From Planctomycetota bacterium (GTDB taxonomy: Bacteria > Planctomycetota > UBA1135), in NCBI GenBank assembly GCA_008501825.1, contig QQUA01000004.1, positions 124,001 through 188,000 on the forward strand: a DNA stretch of 64,000 bases, in the 5' to 3' direction. Both the position numbers and the translations under genes were made by a program. Numbering within the stretch: position 1 is the stretch's first letter; the number at the start of each line of letters is the position of its first letter. Under the pieces are notes generated by a model. That model saw nothing but the letters and a program-made list of their open reading frames with translations, searched no databases and was not told where the DNA came from. Below, one piece after another: positions 61,992-64,000 of the stretch.

Positions 61992-63026
61992 TCAACCGGG
62001 AACCCGTACCACTTGGCGGGCCAAGGCCAAATCGATCAAGCGGCTGCAAAGAGCTTGAAAGTCCAAACCGGTTAAAGCCATGAGCTTGGGATACATGGAA
62101 ATGGAAGTGAAACCGGGAATGGTGTTGATTTCATTGAGATAAGGACGGCCATCTTTGGCCATCAAAAAGAAATCCACCCGGGCCATGCCGCCCAAACGCA
62201 AGGCGCGGAAAGCCTGAGCCGCCATTTCTTGCAGCATTTCCACTCGCCGCGGCGCCAAGTTCGGGGCCGGCACGAACAACTCGGCGGTGTCGTCCAAATA
62301 TTTGGCCGAGTAGTCGTACCACTCCTTCGGACGAATTTCGCCGGGAGGAGAAACCAGCAACTCGGGGCCGTCCAACACCGCGATTTCCAATTCCCGCACT
62401 TCCAACGCCGGCTCGATCAACAGATGATCGTCCACCTCGAAAGCCTGGTCCAAGGCTTCGCCGAGTTGCGCCGCTTCCATCACCCGGCTGATGCCGACAC
62501 TGGAGCCCAGCCGCGCCGGTTTCACGAACAAGGGAAATGGCTGCCAGGCGGCGATCTCGGCCAGCACTTCCGCCCGCCGGTTTCGAAAATCCACCTTGGC
62601 CAGGTCGAGCCAATCGACCACCGGCAAACCGGCGCTGCGCAAGACGTGCTTGGCCAGGGATTTGTCCATCGCCACCGCCGAACCGATGCAGTCGCTGCCG
62701 ACGTAGGGAGCTTCCATCAGTTCCAGCCATCCCTGGACCGTGCCGTCTTCGCCGCCGGGCCCGTGCAACACCGGAAACACGCATTCCACCCCGTCCTGCA
62801 AAAAGGGCGGGCCGCCGGAACCAAGGGGAGTTTGCCCTTCGAACAGCCGGCGGGAATCCTCTTCATCGAGCCAGCCGCCCTGGCGATCGATGCCCTGCAA
62901 AACCACCTCGAATCGGTCCGGATCCAGGTGTTCCACCACCGCGGCGGCGGAACGCAGGCTGACTTCGTGTTCTTCAGAAATGCCCCCGAAGAGGACGGCC
63001 AGTTTGAGCTGAGGGGATGCCGTCAT
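61992..63026 (-). CDS. ddl: D-alanine--D-alanine ligase
   Basis: 344-residue ATP-grasp ligase. Family motifs are VLFGGISEEHEVSLRSA at the N-terminus, VLHGPGGEDGTVQGWLE, KPARLGSSVGISRV and LNEINTIPGFTSISMYPKL (magnesium ligands). The loop WYDYSAKYL has the tyrosine of the D-Ala specific type, so the product should be D-Ala-D-Ala, giving normal peptidoglycan precursors. It is monocistronic and divergent from the M1 aminopeptidase. Confidence 0.93.
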   Translation of the reverse strand: MTASPQLKLAVLFGGISEEHEVSLRSAAAVVEHLDPDRFEVVLQGIDRQGGWLDEEDSRRLFEGQTPLGSGGPPFLQDGVECVFPVLHGPGGEDGTVQGWLELMEAPYVGSDCIGSAVAMDKSLAKHVLRSAGLPVVDWLDLAKVDFRNRRAEVLAEIAAWQPFPLFVKPARLGSSVGISRVMEAAQLGEALDQAFEVDDHLLIEPALEVRELEIAVLDGPELLVSPPGEIRPKEWYDYSAKYLDDTAELFVPAPNLAPRRVEMLQEMAAQAFRALRLGGMARVDFFLMAKDGRPYLNEINTIPGFTSISMYPKLMALTGLDFQALCSRLIDLALARQVVRVPG

Positions 63027-63036
63027 GGCGGCGAAC

Positions 63037-63042
63037 AGTCTA
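63037..63042 (-). promoter_or_regulatory. Putative -10 box (TAGACT) of ddl
   Basis: TAGACT on the minus strand ends ten bases before the ddl ATG at 63026. It fits the TANNNT leaderless pattern. Confidence 0.4.
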
Positions 63043-63073
63043 CATTGAGGGCCGACCCCACCGCATTCCCCTT

Positions 63074-64000
63074 TTGTTCAGCCCTCTCCTTTGCCTCCTG
63101 CTGCAAGCCCCGTCTCCGGCGGCGCTTCCCGATCCGGCTCTGCCCGGCCGAGGTCAAGCCGGTTTGGACGTAGGCCATTACCACCTGGAATTGGTGCTGC
63201 AGCCGCCGAGCCGGCGCCTTCTGGGCAAGGCGCGCTTGCGGATTCAAGCCCCCTTTCCCGAAGACGGCTTGCGTTTGGATTTGCATCCGGATCTGCAAGT
63301 GGAGTCGGTTCGGTGGCAAAACCGCAACCACGACTTTTCGCAAGCCCGGCGCAAGCTGTGGATCCCGCTGCCGGATTCGCCGGAGCCGGAATCGACCGGG
63401 GATTTGGAAATCCGCTATCGGGGCACCATGGCGGAAGACGAATCCCAAGGCGAACCGGTCGGCTTACTGGCGGATCGGCGATCCCTGGTGAGTTATCTAC
63501 AACCCGACGGCGCCCACCACTTCTTTCCCTGTAACGATCATCCCAGCGACAAGGCGACCTACCAGATTGATTTGTTCCTGCCCTACGACGGTTTCGGTGC
63601 CGCCACCGGAGCCTTCGGCGGACTTTCTTTCCTGCCCGGCTCGATGCGCTGGCGATGGCAAACCGAGAAACCTTTGGCCACTTATCTCTTGGCGGTGGCG
63701 GCGGGCCCGTTTCAAGCCATCGCCCGGCCAGGCAAAGTACCGATTTTGGACTTGGCTTGGAGCGAAGACGCCGACCGGATTCGGCGCCATTACCAAGTGG
63801 CCGCCGACATGATTCCGTTTTTGGAAAGCCGATTCGGCCCCTATCCCTTTGAGCGTTACGGTCACGTGTTCCTGAACCGGCCGATCGGAGGCTTGGAAAA
63901 CCAAACCATGACCGTGATCGGTCGCGGCGCCGGCTTCGGCCAGCCCGAAGGCCTGATGATGCACGAATTGGCTCATCAATGGTTTGGAGATTGGGTCAGT
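63074..64000 (+). CDS. M1-family aminopeptidase, 5' part (runs off the window)
   Basis: The open frame has no ATG near its start. I take the TTG at 63074, which is followed by a short hydrophobic signal (FSPLLCLLLQA); ATT 63065 and ATT 63044 are alternatives. The body matches the M1 N-terminal beta domain (LDVGHYHLELVLQP, YLQPDGAHHFFPCNDHPSDK). GGLENQTMT corresponds to the GxMEN substrate motif. The last residues before the window end are the zinc motif HELAHQWFGDW. At least 309 codons are present; the second zinc glutamate lies beyond the end. It cleaves N-terminal residues, probably in the periplasm. Confidence 0.85.
   Translation, partial: MFSPLLCLLLQAPSPAALPDPALPGRGQAGLDVGHYHLELVLQPPSRRLLGKARLRIQAPFPEDGLRLDLHPDLQVESVRWQNRNHDFSQARRKLWIPLPDSPEPESTGDLEIRYRGTMAEDESQGEPVGLLADRRSLVSYLQPDGAHHFFPCNDHPSDKATYQIDLFLPYDGFGAATGAFGGLSFLPGSMRWRWQTEKPLATYLLAVAAGPFQAIARPGKVPILDLAWSEDADRIRRHYQVAADMIPFLESRFGPYPFERYGHVFLNRPIGGLENQTMTVIGRGAGFGQPEGLMMHELAHQWFGDWVS

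Noticed and set aside
63091..63534. Open frame of 147 codons starting with an ATG-like codon near the M1 gene
   Set aside because: It is out of frame with the M1 sequence that contains GGLEN and HELAHQWFGD.
1..64000. CRISPR arrays, phage structural genes or transposases
   Set aside because: No regularly spaced repeats, no Cas-like, capsid, terminase or DDE/serine-recombinase motif was seen. The accessory pockets lack any integrase.

Overview
The window is a GC-rich, densely coded chromosomal segment of a Gram-negative-type bacterium. It has many lipoprotein and secretory signals, a PpiC/SurA-like periplasmic protein, and peptidoglycan genes (murD, ddl). Two FG-GAP proteins share a C-terminal domain (LYA-I/V-LAS, then a P-G-x-S-x-L run and a 'quality' tail) that I associate from memory with Planctomycetota of the Saltatorellus/Poly30 kind. 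An mcsA-clpC pair and several secreted propeller proteins fit that placement, but it is tentative. There is no phage, transposase, rRNA operon or CRISPR array.

Layout: 0-5 kb is a hyuA-hyuB hydantoinase/oxoprolinase pair behind a Tat-exported asparaginase-like Ntn hydrolase, followed by a secreted polysaccharide-lyase-like protein. 5.9-10.6 kb is a compact minus-strand RNA/purine operon: hpt, an RluA-type synthase, truD, mtnP and yigZ. 10.8-14 kb has cysE, a HupE/UreJ membrane protein, ogt, a DUF151 protein and tRNA-Ser(UGA). 14-16.9 kb is an accessory pocket bounded by tRNA-Ser genes; it holds a Fic protein, a DUF5677-like protein and a decayed copy of the DUF151-tRNA junction. 16.9-22.3 kb has tRNA-Ser(GCU), murD, mcsA, clpC and an orphan. 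22.3-32 kb holds secreted enzymes (M23 peptidase, alpha/beta hydrolase, GH38-like) around a second AT-rich pocket with an Mrr-type nuclease and a chimeric pseudogene. 32-40 kb has a CPCC protein, a MATE transporter, lipoproteins, dprA, a sulfatase-like phosphohydrolase and membrane proteins. 40-46 kb is a complete iscRSUA-hscBA-fdx operon preceded by a thioesterase. 46-53.8 kb has a Ycf48-like propeller, a Leu/Phe/Val dehydrogenase, a HEAT lipoprotein, an aminotransferase, galK and a PpiC-like protein. 53.9-58.4 kb is a double ABC-2 transporter module plus a DDAH-like hydrolase. 58.4-64 kb has two convergent FG-GAP proteins, ddl and the 5' part of an M1 aminopeptidase.

The most useful general observation concerns gene starts. 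A dozen first-of-unit genes lack a Shine-Dalgarno sequence and instead carry a TANNNT hexamer only 6-10 bases before the start codon, which predicts widespread leaderless transcription. In iscR a perfect 17-bp palindrome lies in the spacer of such a promoter. The accessory pockets at tRNA-Ser and at 26-28.3 kb carry the clearest signs of rearrangement and possible defence or toxin functions. No complete new multi-gene system can be claimed from the sequence alone.
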